Assembly: GCA_964350435.1 (NCBI GenBank)
Contig: CAYGJS010000035.1
Coordinates: 1-18,409 of the forward strand
Length of the DNA: 18,409 nt
Origin: TMED27 sp964350435
Lineage (GTDB): Bacteria; Pseudomonadota; Alphaproteobacteria; Micavibrionales; Micavibrionaceae
Reading direction: 5' to 3'
Shown here in pieces: positions 1 to 8,800 of this stretch; within the stretch, counting starts at the first letter, position 1; each line of letters begins with the position of its first letter. Position numbers and translations under genes: made by a program. Below the pieces are notes generated by a model. That model saw only the letters and a list, made by a program, of their open reading frames with translations. It was not told the origin of the DNA and searched no databases.

Positions 1-59
1 TGCCGCGGACTTTCGTCTGTTGTGGCCTAGCCTCCGCTATAAGGCCTAAAGGGGGTGTA

Positions 60-815
60 ATGATGGTTGATTCAGATTTGCAAGGTTCACAGAAATCAAT
101 GGCGGAGGCTACCCGCAGCCGCGCCAAGTTTTCAGGGCATGGCGGGGCGCTGGGGGCGGCGGGATATCGCGTGGCTTCCCATCATCCAGATAATTGTGAG
201 TTTTTAAACGAGCCGGGGGCCTCGATTGCCGTGAATACGGGTAAAGACGGGTTCTCATCGATGATGATCGGTGTGGCGTGGGAGAATGTGATTGTTGAGC
301 AGCAAAAAAGTTTTCTCGGGAAGTTTTTGAAAAAAACTGTGCAAAAGGCGGGTGTGGATCTTGATCTGGGATGTTTGTATGAGCTGCAGGATGGCAGGCG
401 CGGGGCTATACAGGCGTTTGGCGAGAAGTTCGGCAGTTTTGACCATCCACCTTATCTTCAGCTTTCCGGGGATGAGCGGACGGGCAATGCGGATGGGCAT
501 GATGAGTTTATTTTGGTCAATGGCGCGAAATGGCCTGAGATCAAGCGGGTTCTGGTTTATATTTATATATATGACGGGGCACCGCGCTGGAGCGAGATTA
601 ATCCGCAGATTATCCTGGATGTGCCGGGCGAGGATGATTTGATTGTGACTTTGGGGGCGCATAATGATGCGCTGGCGCTATGCGCTGTCGGGGGGCTCGA
701 AAATGTTCGCGGCGGGATTAAGCTGACCAATTATACCGAGTATTTTCCTGGTCATCATGAGATGGATCGCGCCTTTGGGTTCGGACTTGACTGGGCGGAT
801 GGGCAAAAGCCATAG
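60..815 (+). CDS. TerD/TerA-like stress protein (TerD domain)
   Basis: A 251-residue soluble protein carrying a TerD-type domain. The family hallmarks are visible: a DLDLG strand at residues 100-104, a GDERTG loop at 137-142 and an acidic DGHDE loop at 145-149, followed by a hydrophobic strand pair. In characterised TerD proteins these acidic loops bind Ca2+. One usual aspartate in the second loop is His147 here. The C-terminal HHEMDRAFGFGLDW stretch resembles TerA-type members more than classic TerD. Residues 1-55 have no recognisable domain. There is no signal peptide, so it should be cytoplasmic. The start has an AAAGGGGGTG ribosome site just upstream; the ATG at 63 is an equally good start. 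A Ca2+/Na+ exchanger and a second TerD gene follow on the same strand. The family is linked to tellurite, phage and envelope stress; the exact role here is unknown. The TerD assignment is secure, the TerA subtype less so. Confidence 0.85.
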   Translation: MMVDSDLQGSQKSMAEATRSRAKFSGHGGALGAAGYRVASHHPDNCEFLNEPGASIAVNTGKDGFSSMMIGVAWENVIVEQQKSFLGKFLKKTVQKAGVDLDLGCLYELQDGRRGAIQAFGEKFGSFDHPPYLQLSGDERTGNADGHDEFILVNGAKWPEIKRVLVYIYIYDGAPRWSEINPQIILDVPGEDDLIVTLGAHNDALALCAVGGLENVRGGIKLTNYTEYFPGHHEMDRAFGFGLDWADGQKP

Positions 816-845
816 GGTTCAGATGTAATTGATGGCTTTTTCTTT
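805..845 (+). terminator. Rho-independent terminator of the first TerD gene
   Basis: AAAAGCCAT (805-813) pairs perfectly with ATGGCTTTT (832-840) across an 18-base loop, followed by TTTTTCTTT. The left arm contains the first base of the TAG stop codon. The nine-base stem plus T-run is a standard terminator layout, though the stem is AT-rich and the loop long. It suggests the first TerD gene is transcribed separately from the exchanger. Confidence 0.6.
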
Positions 846-874
846 ATGAGGATGCGGGTTAGTATATTGTCCAT

Positions 875-888
875 GTGTAATTTTACAC
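875..888. promoter_or_regulatory. Operator-like inverted repeat before the exchanger gene
   Basis: GTGTAA-TT-TTACAC is a perfect six-base inverted repeat with a two-base spacer, lying 27 bases before the exchanger start and after the upstream terminator. The position suits a repressor or activator site. No confident -35/-10 pair could be aligned around it, and the binding protein is unknown. Confidence 0.35.
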
Positions 889-915
889 CAATCTTTCAAC
901 GATAAACTGGTTTTC

Positions 916-1893
916 ATGGATTTTATTTCGCTTCAAGCCCTTGTTTTACCTCTCCTTCTCATGTTCGCCGGGCTTGCGGTTTTGATTAAAGGCGGAGACT
1001 GGACGATTGATTCGGCCGTGTTTATTGCGCGGCGGTTTGGTCTGTCGCCCATGGTGGTGGGGTTTACGGTTCTGGCCATCGGCACGTCCTTGCCTGAGCT
1101 GGTGGTGTCTGTTCTGGCGGTGTTTCAGGGTTCGGCCGGGATTGCGATGGGGAATGTGATCGGTTCGAATATTGCCAATATTCTGGCGGTTATCGGCGTC
1201 TCGGCGATTATCGGGACAATTCATGTCAAGATTTCAAAGGGTCTGATTAAAGATACCGCCATGATGCTGATTTCGGCGGGATTGCTGCTGGCTTTTATGC
1301 AATATGGCGCGATAAGCCGTTTTGCCGGCGTTGTTATGATAGTGTTTTTGGTGGTGTACGTGTTTTTGCAATACCGGATGGCACTCAGCAGTGAGGCCGA
1401 AGTTGAGGCTGATGATGATTACAAGGCACCGGATCGTCCGTATGTGTTTTTGCTGCTCGGGCTGATCGGTATTTCGGTCGGTGCGGAATTTCTGGTGCGG
1501 GGGGCGAGCGAGTCGGCGGCGATTATAGGCATTCCCGAAGATGTGATTGCGCTGAGCGTGATTGCTCTGGGGACATCCTTGCCGGAACTTTCAACAAGTA
1601 TCATCAGCGCGCGGCGCGGGCATTCTGCGATGGCACTGGGGAATGTGCTTGGGTCAAATGTGTTTAACATATTGGCGATATTGGGCGTCACGGCGGTTCT
1701 CAAACCGATTTTATCAACTGATTATGCGCCGCAGCTCCTGAATTTTGATATCTGGGTGATGCTGCTGGTCAGCTTTGTTTTTGCTGCTTTGTTGCTTGTT
1801 TATAAAAAAATCAATAAAGCGATCGGGATCGTTTTTGTTGCGGCGTATGTGCTGTATAATATTTATATTTACGCACTTTATTTAACGGCGTAG
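916..1893 (+). CDS. Calcium/sodium antiporter, CaCA family (YrbG/CaxA-like)
   Basis: A 325-residue inner-membrane exchanger of the K+-dependent Na+/Ca2+ type. Both alpha repeats that form the ion path are intact: VLAIGTSLPEL at 52-62 with GNVIGSNIANIL at 79-90, and IALGTSLPEL at 216-225 with GNVLGSNVFNIL at 242-253. The glutamates in the two TSLPEL motifs are the expected Ca2+ ligands. About ten hydrophobic segments are visible. A central acidic loop (about 154-172, rich in Glu and Asp) separates the two halves, as in the family. Length matches bacterial members. No good ribosome site precedes the ATG. It lies between two TerD-domain genes, 20 bases before the second. Family members usually export Ca2+ using the Na+ or H+ gradient; the true substrate here is inferred. 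Confidence 0.93.
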   Translation: MDFISLQALVLPLLLMFAGLAVLIKGGDWTIDSAVFIARRFGLSPMVVGFTVLAIGTSLPELVVSVLAVFQGSAGIAMGNVIGSNIANILAVIGVSAIIGTIHVKISKGLIKDTAMMLISAGLLLAFMQYGAISRFAGVVMIVFLVVYVFLQYRMALSSEAEVEADDDYKAPDRPYVFLLLGLIGISVGAEFLVRGASESAAIIGIPEDVIALSVIALGTSLPELSTSIISARRGHSAMALGNVLGSNVFNILAILGVTAVLKPILSTDYAPQLLNFDIWVMLLVSFVFAALLLVYKKINKAIGIVFVAAYVLYNIYIYALYLTA

Positions 1894-1912
1894 CGCGGAG
1901 GCGAGGAATTTT

Positions 1913-2551
1913 ATGTCAGATATTTTCGATACCAGCCATGAAGGAAAAGAGATTGCCCTTGATGCGGGCGTTGTTGAGGAAGGGCAGGAGATTAATCTCA
2001 ACGCCATGGATCCGACTATTCATTCGCTTTTGATCGGCGCGGGCTGGGATTTTAATTCTTTTAACGCGGATGCGCTGGATCTAGATTTAAGTATTTTTTG
2101 TTTAAACCGGGAAAAGCAAACGCGCTGTGATGAGGATTTTATTTTTTATAATCACCCGCATGCCTATGATAAAGCGGTGAAGCATAATGGCGATAGCCGC
2201 ACGGGCGCCGGGGATGGGGATGATGAGAGCATTAGCGTTGATTTGCGCGGGCTTTCCTTTGATATTATGTATATCGCGATTGTGATCTCGATTTATAAAG
2301 GATATGAGAAGGAACAGGATCTGGGGATGGTTCGCAATGGATATGTGCGGATCGCCAATGCAGAAAACGGGTTTGAGCTTTGCCGGTTTGAAATTGATCA
2401 TTATCTAGAGGAAAAAGAACAAACAGCCGTGATTGTCGGGATGCTTAACCGGGAAGGCCCGAAATGGCATTATAAAGCGGATCTTGATTTTGTGACGGGC
2501 GGGCTTGGTGAGATTGCCCGCCGTTATGGCTGCATTATCAATCAGGAATAA
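1913..2551 (+). CDS. TerD family protein
   Basis: A 212-residue cytoplasmic protein with a classic TerD domain. Visible motifs in order are GAGWDF (42-47), DLDLS (56-60), DFIFYN (75-80), and the long acidic loop running from GDSRTGAG (93-100) through DGDDESISVD (101-110), which is the family's Ca2+-binding signature. All expected acidic residues are present, unlike in the first TerD gene of this window. The C-terminal part (about 150-205) matches the usual strand-rich TerD tail. A strong ribosome site (GGAGGCGAGGAA) supports the ATG. The 19-base gap to the exchanger gene suggests one transcript. TerD proteins are stress proteins reported in tellurite resistance and phage inhibition; the function in this organism is not shown. 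Confidence 0.92.
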   Translation: MSDIFDTSHEGKEIALDAGVVEEGQEINLNAMDPTIHSLLIGAGWDFNSFNADALDLDLSIFCLNREKQTRCDEDFIFYNHPHAYDKAVKHNGDSRTGAGDGDDESISVDLRGLSFDIMYIAIVISIYKGYEKEQDLGMVRNGYVRIANAENGFELCRFEIDHYLEEKEQTAVIVGMLNREGPKWHYKADLDFVTGGLGEIARRYGCIINQE

Positions 2552-2571
2552 AGCGCGCTGCGCTATTTTTT
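2552..2571 (+). terminator. Short terminator after the second TerD gene
   Basis: AGCGC-GCT-GCGCT forms a five-pair GC-rich hairpin starting right after the TAA of the TerD gene and followed by ATTTTTT. The hairpin overlaps the stop codon of the convergent gene. The stem is short, so confidence is moderate. Confidence 0.5.
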
Positions 2572-3123
2572 CATGCCGAGAAGCTGCGCCGGTTTGATTT
2601 TTGGAGATTTTTTACCGATTTTACCGCGCCGCCCACCGCCGCCCCAGCTATCGTCTTTCATTTTATCGTCTATTAACTGGTCTATATCCGGAATTTCATG
2701 CATTTGAATTGACTGTACGCATGAGCAAAAAAATTCACAGCCCTTTTCTTCCCATTCATGGAATTCGTTGACGTAGTTTTTGCCTTTTATCCGCAGTAGT
2801 TTTGGTGTCCAAACGTCTTCCATTGCCGGTTCGGCCCGCATCCACAGAATTTGTTCGCGGCCATCGATGATGATGGTTTTATGGGCGGGGGCTTGTCCTG
2901 TATTGTCGCTGTCGCCTGCGTTTTCATCCTCTTCTTCCGGCGGGTCATCGTAAAGAAACTGGATTTCGGCTTCGATGTCTTCGTAATCAGGCCCCATGCG
3001 AACCTCGGCGCTGCATGTTATTCCTCTGTCTTCATCATAGTAAGACCAGGGCATGGTTTCATAGGGTGAGAGGACGTAATTCACCGCGAGTTTTTCCAAA
3101 AATTTATCCAGCTTTTCACGCAT
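2563..3123 (-). CDS. Hypothetical acidic protein
   Basis: A 186-residue protein that I do not recognise. No signal peptide or membrane segment is present. Residues 1-60 look like a small alpha/beta domain (conserved-looking LSPYETMPWSYYDED). An acidic low-complexity linker (DDPPEEEDENAGDSD, about 59-73) follows, then a second alpha/beta stretch with KTIIIDGREQILWMRAEP and a cysteine pair CEFFCSC (about 128-134). The tail is glycine- and lysine-rich (GGGGRRGKIGKK) and may be flexible or nucleic-acid binding. It converges on the second TerD gene with 11 bases between stop codons and is divergent from the SNase-like gene. The acidic, cleanly coding composition and length support a real gene. No convincing ribosome site precedes the ATG. 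Function is unknown. Confidence 0.65.
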   Translation of the reverse strand: MREKLDKFLEKLAVNYVLSPYETMPWSYYDEDRGITCSAEVRMGPDYEDIEAEIQFLYDDPPEEEDENAGDSDNTGQAPAHKTIIIDGREQILWMRAEPAMEDVWTPKLLRIKGKNYVNEFHEWEEKGCEFFCSCVQSIQMHEIPDIDQLIDDKMKDDSWGGGGRRGKIGKKSPKIKPAQLLGMKK

Positions 3124-3257
3124 TGGGCTTTAATACTGCTTTTTACGGCCTTTTCATAGGGGTGGCTTGTATATTCCAGTGTATCAGATTTCAATCGGGG
3201 TGTTGATTTATTCATTTTGATGTTAAGGTTCTGGTTGAAATTTGGAAGACGCTTGAT

Positions 3258-4364
3258 ATGAATTTTTATTGCTTTTACCCCTTTTTAAAAAGATGTTGCG
3301 CGGTTTTTCTGGTGTTTGGCCTATATGCCGGGTTTGCGCCTTTTGTGTACGGACAAGACGCTGGAGAAGTTATTCCCAAAATTTTCAAGACCGAGGCCAG
3401 GGCGGCGGAGGCTACAACCCTCAAGGCCGGGTCGAATTTGATTGCCCTTTGGGGGGTTAAGGCTGTGGACGGGGCTGGGCCGGGCTTTGCTCTGGAGGCG
3501 CGTAAGGCTCTTGATGTTCTTATTTCCGGTAAAATTGTGCAGTGTGAAACCAGGGGGCATAGTGCGCTTCGGATTATTGCTCTGTGTGAAACACCGGAAG
3601 GGACGGATCTGGGTTTGGCGTTGGTGCAGCAAGGGCTTGCGGTGCTCGATCATGGGAGTATTTTCGGGAGTGCGCTGGAGAATGTGTATTTGCAGGCCGA
3701 GCAGTTGGCGCAGGATAAACAGGCTGGCTTTTGGGGTGATGCGGGCGGCGTTTCGGCAGAGCAGAGCGAAGAGCAGAGGTTTTTGATTGCGCTGAACTTT
3801 ATTTTATTCGGGCTGCTGCTCGCGGTTTTTAGCGGCATGGCCATATATATGATGCGCGGTTTTAAGCGGGTTTCGGTGGCGCAGGAGGCCAATACGGAGA
3901 TGCTATCTCGGGAGCGGGCCTTGAAGGATAAAGAGCGTGAGATTTTTGCGATGATGCTGGATTCGGAAGTCAAAGCGAATAAATCTAAGATTCAGGCCTA
4001 TATAGGGGTCTATGAGGAGATGCTGCGCGGTTTGAAAGATCCTGAAAAAACGCCGAGTTATAAAAAAGCGGGGGATATTGTGCAGAGCCAGCCAGCGCTG
4101 GACCGGGCGGTGTTTGATCAAAATACCGATAAGCTGGATATTGTCGGGGAGCGGCTGTCCAGCGAGGTTGTGCATTTTTATGCGCGGATCAAGAGCAAGC
4201 CGGATTATGTAGATCTGGAACCGGATATGCCTTTGGAAGAGGCTGTGGATCTGGTTGAGAAATCCTTAAATAACGGGCGGCGGCTTGCGAAGATTGCGGA
4301 TCGTTTGATCGATCTGTTTGCGCAAGGTGGTTATGCCGCCAAAGATTATCATATGGATGATTAA
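3258..4364 (+). CDS. Membrane-anchored protein with degenerate SNase-like domain and coiled coil
   Basis: A 368-residue protein. Residues 1-32 form a signal peptide or N-terminal anchor (basic start, hydrophobic 14-29, VYG before Gln33). Residues about 48-158 match the staphylococcal-nuclease fold in its later half: EARKALDVLISGK, then RIIALCETPEG, then a long GLALVQQGLAVLD helix and the closing KQAGFWGD. The early DGDT and DxPE motifs that carry Ca2+ and catalytic residues are not recognisable, so nuclease activity is doubtful. A clear membrane helix follows at 176-197, then RGFKR on the cytoplasmic side by the positive-inside rule. A charged coiled coil (about 206-255) and an alpha-helical C-terminal domain come after it. 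GGAAG ten bases before the ATG supports the start. Its TAA overlaps the xseA stop. The role is unknown; the topology suggests a periplasmic sensor or binding domain coupled to a cytoplasmic helical part. Confidence 0.75.
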   Translation: MNFYCFYPFLKRCCAVFLVFGLYAGFAPFVYGQDAGEVIPKIFKTEARAAEATTLKAGSNLIALWGVKAVDGAGPGFALEARKALDVLISGKIVQCETRGHSALRIIALCETPEGTDLGLALVQQGLAVLDHGSIFGSALENVYLQAEQLAQDKQAGFWGDAGGVSAEQSEEQRFLIALNFILFGLLLAVFSGMAIYMMRGFKRVSVAQEANTEMLSRERALKDKEREIFAMMLDSEVKANKSKIQAYIGVYEEMLRGLKDPEKTPSYKKAGDIVQSQPALDRAVFDQNTDKLDIVGERLSSEVVHFYARIKSKPDYVDLEPDMPLEEAVDLVEKSLNNGRRLAKIADRLIDLFAQGGYAAKDYHMDD

Positions 4365-5800
4365 AACAGGCTGGTTTGATCCGGCGGGTTTGTTGATTTT
4401 TTGTCAGGTTTTGGTTTTTGCTGCAGGGGCTTTGCGCTTGTTCCCGCGGTGGCCTGTACGCGTTTGTTGTTTTTGAATTGGATATTTAAATATTGGCCGC
4501 TTTGGATGGCGTCTGCGGTGGTGATGACATTGTCCTGTGTATCGCGGATGACGGCAAAGCCCCGCTTGAGAACATTTTCGAAGCTGTACGCTTCTAGCAT
4601 TTTGCCGGCATGGTTTAGGCGTTTTTCAGGATCAATGATGATTTTTGGGCCGAGGGCTTCGAGTTGTTCGCCCCAGCGTTTGAGAATTTGCGTGCGCTCT
4701 TCCAGCCTGTCTTTTGGGTGGCGCAGGCGTGAAGACGCTTCAATTAAATTGCGGGATTTTGAATCGAGAATGCGGGTGAAACCGTTTTTGAGTTTATCGC
4801 CGATATGGTCGATGCGCTGGTTTTGGGTTTCGAGAAGCCGTGAAGGATCGCCGAGTTTTGCGCTTAAAGTTTCGAGGCGGGATTTGCGTTCAGCCAAATT
4901 TCGGTTCATGCCGCCGATGATGCGGCGATCATATTCCAGCAGAAGCTCGATGATTTCGGCGCGTACAGGCACGGCTTTTTCTGCGGCGCCTGTGGGGGTT
5001 GGGGCGCGGAGGTCTGCGGCGTAATCGGAAAGCGTGGTGTCGGTTTCATGGCCGACGGCGGAGATGACGGGAATCGCGCTGTCGGCGATGGCGCGCACCA
5101 CGTTTTCTTCGTTAAAGGCCATGAGGTCTTCCAGCGATCCCCCGCCGCGCCCGACGATCATCAGGTCTGGCCGGGGCACTGCGCCGCCTTCAGGCAGGGC
5201 GTTGAAGCCGTTTATTGCGGCCGTGATCTGGTCGGCAGCGCCGTCGCCTTGGACAATCACGGGCCAGAGCAGGACATGGCGCGGGAAACGATCTTCGAGG
5301 CGGTGGAGGATATCGCGGATGACTGCGCCTGTTGGCGAAGTGACAACGCCGATTGTTTCGGGCAGAAAGGGGAGCGGTTTTTTGCGGCTTTCGTCAAAAA
5401 GGCCTTCCGCGGCGAGTTTAACGCGGCGGTCTTCCAGCATTTTAAGAAGCGCGCCTTGGCCTGCCAATTCCATTGATTCGATGATGAGCTGGTATTTCGA
5501 GCTTTTCGGGTAAGACGAAATGCGCCCTGTGCAGATGACTTCCAAGCCTTCTTCGGGTTTGAGGGAGAGTTTGCTCATCGTGCCTTTCCAGCATACGGCG
5601 TCGATGACGGCGTCATCGTCTTTCAGCGAGGAATACAGATGTCCAGAGCCGGCGATAGAGATGCGGGAGAGTTCACCGCGCACGCGTACACGCCCGAAAT
5701 TATCCTCTAATGTTTTCTTGAGCGAGAAGGCGAGTTCGCCGACCGAAAATTCCGGTATATTGGATTGAGGATTCGTCTTTTGGCTTTCTGATTCTGACAT
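4361..5800 (-). CDS. xseA: Exodeoxyribonuclease VII large subunit
   Basis: Catalytic subunit of exonuclease VII, which degrades single-stranded DNA from both ends in complex with several XseB subunits. The 479-residue form starting at MSESES has the N-terminal OB fold (about 18-110, including VRVRGELSR and GHLYSSLKD). The conserved catalytic core follows: GVVTSPTGAVIRDI (151-164), GRGGGSLEDL (217-226) and GHETDTTLSDYAAD (250-263). A long coiled-coil region to about residue 400 and the GFAVIRD core return come next. The last 30 residues are a lysine- and proline-rich tail. A GTG at 5819-5821 would add seven residues (MKSYHSF); neither start has a clear ribosome site. The gene is divergent from putA, and its stop overlaps the convergent SNase-like gene in a shared TTAA. 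xseB is not in this window. Confidence 0.96.
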   Translation of the reverse strand: MSESESQKTNPQSNIPEFSVGELAFSLKKTLEDNFGRVRVRGELSRISIAGSGHLYSSLKDDDAVIDAVCWKGTMSKLSLKPEEGLEVICTGRISSYPKSSKYQLIIESMELAGQGALLKMLEDRRVKLAAEGLFDESRKKPLPFLPETIGVVTSPTGAVIRDILHRLEDRFPRHVLLWPVIVQGDGAADQITAAINGFNALPEGGAVPRPDLMIVGRGGGSLEDLMAFNEENVVRAIADSAIPVISAVGHETDTTLSDYAADLRAPTPTGAAEKAVPVRAEIIELLLEYDRRIIGGMNRNLAERKSRLETLSAKLGDPSRLLETQNQRIDHIGDKLKNGFTRILDSKSRNLIEASSRLRHPKDRLEERTQILKRWGEQLEALGPKIIIDPEKRLNHAGKMLEAYSFENVLKRGFAVIRDTQDNVITTADAIQSGQYLNIQFKNNKRVQATAGTSAKPLQQKPKPDKKSTNPPDQTSLF

Positions 5801-5850
5801 GAAACTATGATATGATTTCACAACTCATAAACGCAAGGGGCAGGGGTTTG

Positions 5851-8800
5851 ATGGTTCGGTCGTTTTCATCATTTTTTGAACTTTCCGAAGAAGATGCGGT
5901 GAACGCAATTCTGGCGGCTTTGCCATGGGATGAGGCGCGAGCGCGCGGCGTGGAAGTTAAAGCCAAGGCATTGGTCGAGAAGATGCGGGCGCAGAAACGT
6001 CCGGCGGGGCAGCTTGAATCGTTCTTGCAGGAATATTCGCTGGATACCGAGGAAGGGCTGGCTTTGATGACTTTGGCCGAGGCGCTCTTGCGGGTTCCCG
6101 ATAAGGCGACGCGCAATGCGCTGATTCGTGACAAGGTGGCGGCGGTGAACTGGCTGGACGCGGCGGGCGGGGCGCAGGATTGGGTTGTGAAGGCCGCGGG
6201 GGTGGGATTGTTTATGACCAGCAAGACGCTGGACGGGGTTCTCGCCCGCATGGGCGCGCCGTTTATTCGCGAGGCGATGGTTCAAGCGATGCGGATTTTG
6301 GGGCAGCAATTCGTTCTGGGGCGCGATATTGAAGAGGCGGTGCAAAATGCCCATAAGTTGACGGGTTCAGGTTACCGCATGTCTTACGATATTTTGGGCG
6401 AGGGGGCACGCACCGCGCTGGACGCTGAGCGGTATTACGAATCTTATGCCCGCGCGATTCGATATATCGGCGAGCGCGGAAGCAAAGACGAGGCGCGCAG
6501 ACCCGGAATATCGGTGAAGCTGTCGGCTTTGCATCCTCGATACGAGGTTTTTCAGCAGCGAAGATGTGTGCCGGAGATGGCGGAGCGGCTATTGGCACTG
6601 GCGAAATTGGCGGCGGCGGATAATTTGAGTTTCACGGTGGACGCCGAAGAATCAGAGCGGATTAATCTTTCGATTGAGATCATTGAGAATGTGATGGCGG
6701 ATCCTGTGCTGAGGGGCTGGGGCGGCTTTGGGCTGGCGGTGCAGGCTTATAGCAAGGCCGCGCCGGCTGTGATTGATCATATGGTGGAGCGGGCAGAAAG
6801 TCTGGGCGTGCAAATTCAGATGCGGCTGGTCAAGGGCGCGTATTGGGATAGCGAGATTAAAAAGGCACAAGTTGCGGGACTTGCGGATTTTCCCGTTTAT
6901 ACCCGCAAAAGCCATACGGACGCGGCGTATTTAGCTTGCGCGCATAGGATGCTGTCTGCGGGCGAGGCTTTATATCCGATGTTTGGGACGCATAATGCGC
7001 ATAGCGTGGCGGCGATTGAGGAGATGGCGGGCGATCTTGGCGGGCGGCTTTTCGAGTTTCAGCGATTATTTGGCATGGGGCAAGGGCTTTATGAGCTGGC
7101 GCTGGCGGAAGGGGCGCGGGTGAGCGTTTACGCGCCGGTCGGGCCGCATGAAGATTTATTGCCGTATTTGGTGCGCCGATTGTTGGAGAATGGCGCCAAT
7201 AGCTCCTTCGTGAACCGCGTGCTGGACCCCGATGCATCGGTGGACGAGCTTGTGCATGATCCTGTGGATAAGTTGAGAAATCGTCAAAATACCAAACATC
7301 CGAAAATTCGATTGCCGCGTGATCTCTTTGCGCAAGAGGAGCCTTCGGGTCGGCGCAACTCGATGGGGATGGATCTGAATGCACCGGAAGTGTTGGCGCA
7401 GGTAGAACAAGACTTCGAAAATTATGACGGCCTGTATGAATCTGGCGTAACTCTTGCTGGGCAGTCTTTTCGGGAAGGTGTTTCGGAAGAGATCAGAAAC
7501 CCTGCGGATACTGTGGATGTGGTGGGGAGGGTTTTTCCTGCGACGGAGAAAATGGTGGAGCGGGCGTTTGAAGTGCTTAAGGGCGGGTTTGCGCATTGGT
7601 CGGGCACGGACGCGGCGGTGCGGGCGCAAACTTTGCGCCATGCGGCGGATTTATTGGAGGCGCGGCGCGGTGAGGTGATGGTTTTATTGACCCGTGAGGC
7701 GGGCAAGACTTTGGAAGATACGTTGGCGGAACTGCGCGAAGCGGTTGATTTCCTGCGCTATTATGCGGAGCAGGGCGAGGAGATGTTTAAGGCGGGCGGG
7801 CAGGTTTTGCCTGGGCCAACGGGGGAGAGCAACCGCTTAATCCTGTCAGGGCGCGGCATTTTTGTGTGCATCTCTCCGTGGAATTTTCCGCTGGCGATTT
7901 TTACGGGGCAAGTGGCGGCGGCGTTGATGGCGGGGAATTGCGTGATGGCGAAGCCTGCGGAGCAAACGCCATTGATCGCGGCATTGATGGTGAAGATATT
8001 GCATGAGGCGGGGGTGCCGAAAGACGCGCTGGCGCTTATTCCCGGTGATGGTCGGATTGGCGCGGCGCTTGTGGCGCATAGAGATACGGGCGGTGTCGTA
8101 TTTACGGGCTCGACCGCGGTGGCGCGGGAGATTAACCGCGTATTGGCGGCCAAGAATGGCCCGATTGTGCCCTTGATTGCGGAAACAGGCGGGCAGAATG
8201 CGATGATCGTCGATGCGACCGCGCTCCCTGAGCAGGTAGCTGATACGGCGGTGTTGAGCGCTTTCGGGTCAGCGGGTCAACGATGCTCCGCGCTGCGTAT
8301 CCTTTGTCTACAGGAGGATACAGCGGATAAAGTCATTCATATGATCCAAGGGGCGATGCAGGAATTGAGTGTCGGTGATCCCTCGAAACTGGCTACGGAT
8401 GTTGGCCCTGTGATTGATGCGCAGGCGCATGGGATGCTGGTGCATCACCGTGAGGGGTTGCACGGATTTTCGAAGTTTTTATATGAAGTGCCGCTGGAGA
8501 TGGGGTTGCAGACGCAGGGGCATTTCTTCGGGCCATGCATGGTGGAGATGCCTGATCTCAAAGGGCTTACGGGGGAAGTTTTCGGGCCGATACTGCATGT
8601 GGTGCGGTATAAGAAAGATGAGCTGGATGATTTGTTGCAGCAGATTGCGGATACGGGATATGGCCTGACGCTGGGGGTTCACAGCCGTATGCAGAGTTTT
8701 CATGACTATGTGGCGGCGCGGGTTCCGGCGGGGAATGTGTATGTGAACCGTTCAATGACGGGCGCGGTTGTTGGCTCGCAGCCCTTCGGCGGTATGGGTT

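Noticed and set aside
60..2551. A full tellurite-resistance ter operon
   Set aside because: No terB, terC, terZ or terW/terY gene is present; only two TerD-domain genes and an exchanger are seen.
3258..4364. Active secreted thermonuclease
   Set aside because: The DGDT and DxPE motifs with the metal and catalytic residues are not recognisable, and the protein is membrane-anchored.
5034..5513. Long plus-strand open frames inside xseA
   Set aside because: They are antisense to a clearly conserved gene and have Ser/Arg-rich composition typical of shadow frames in this genome.
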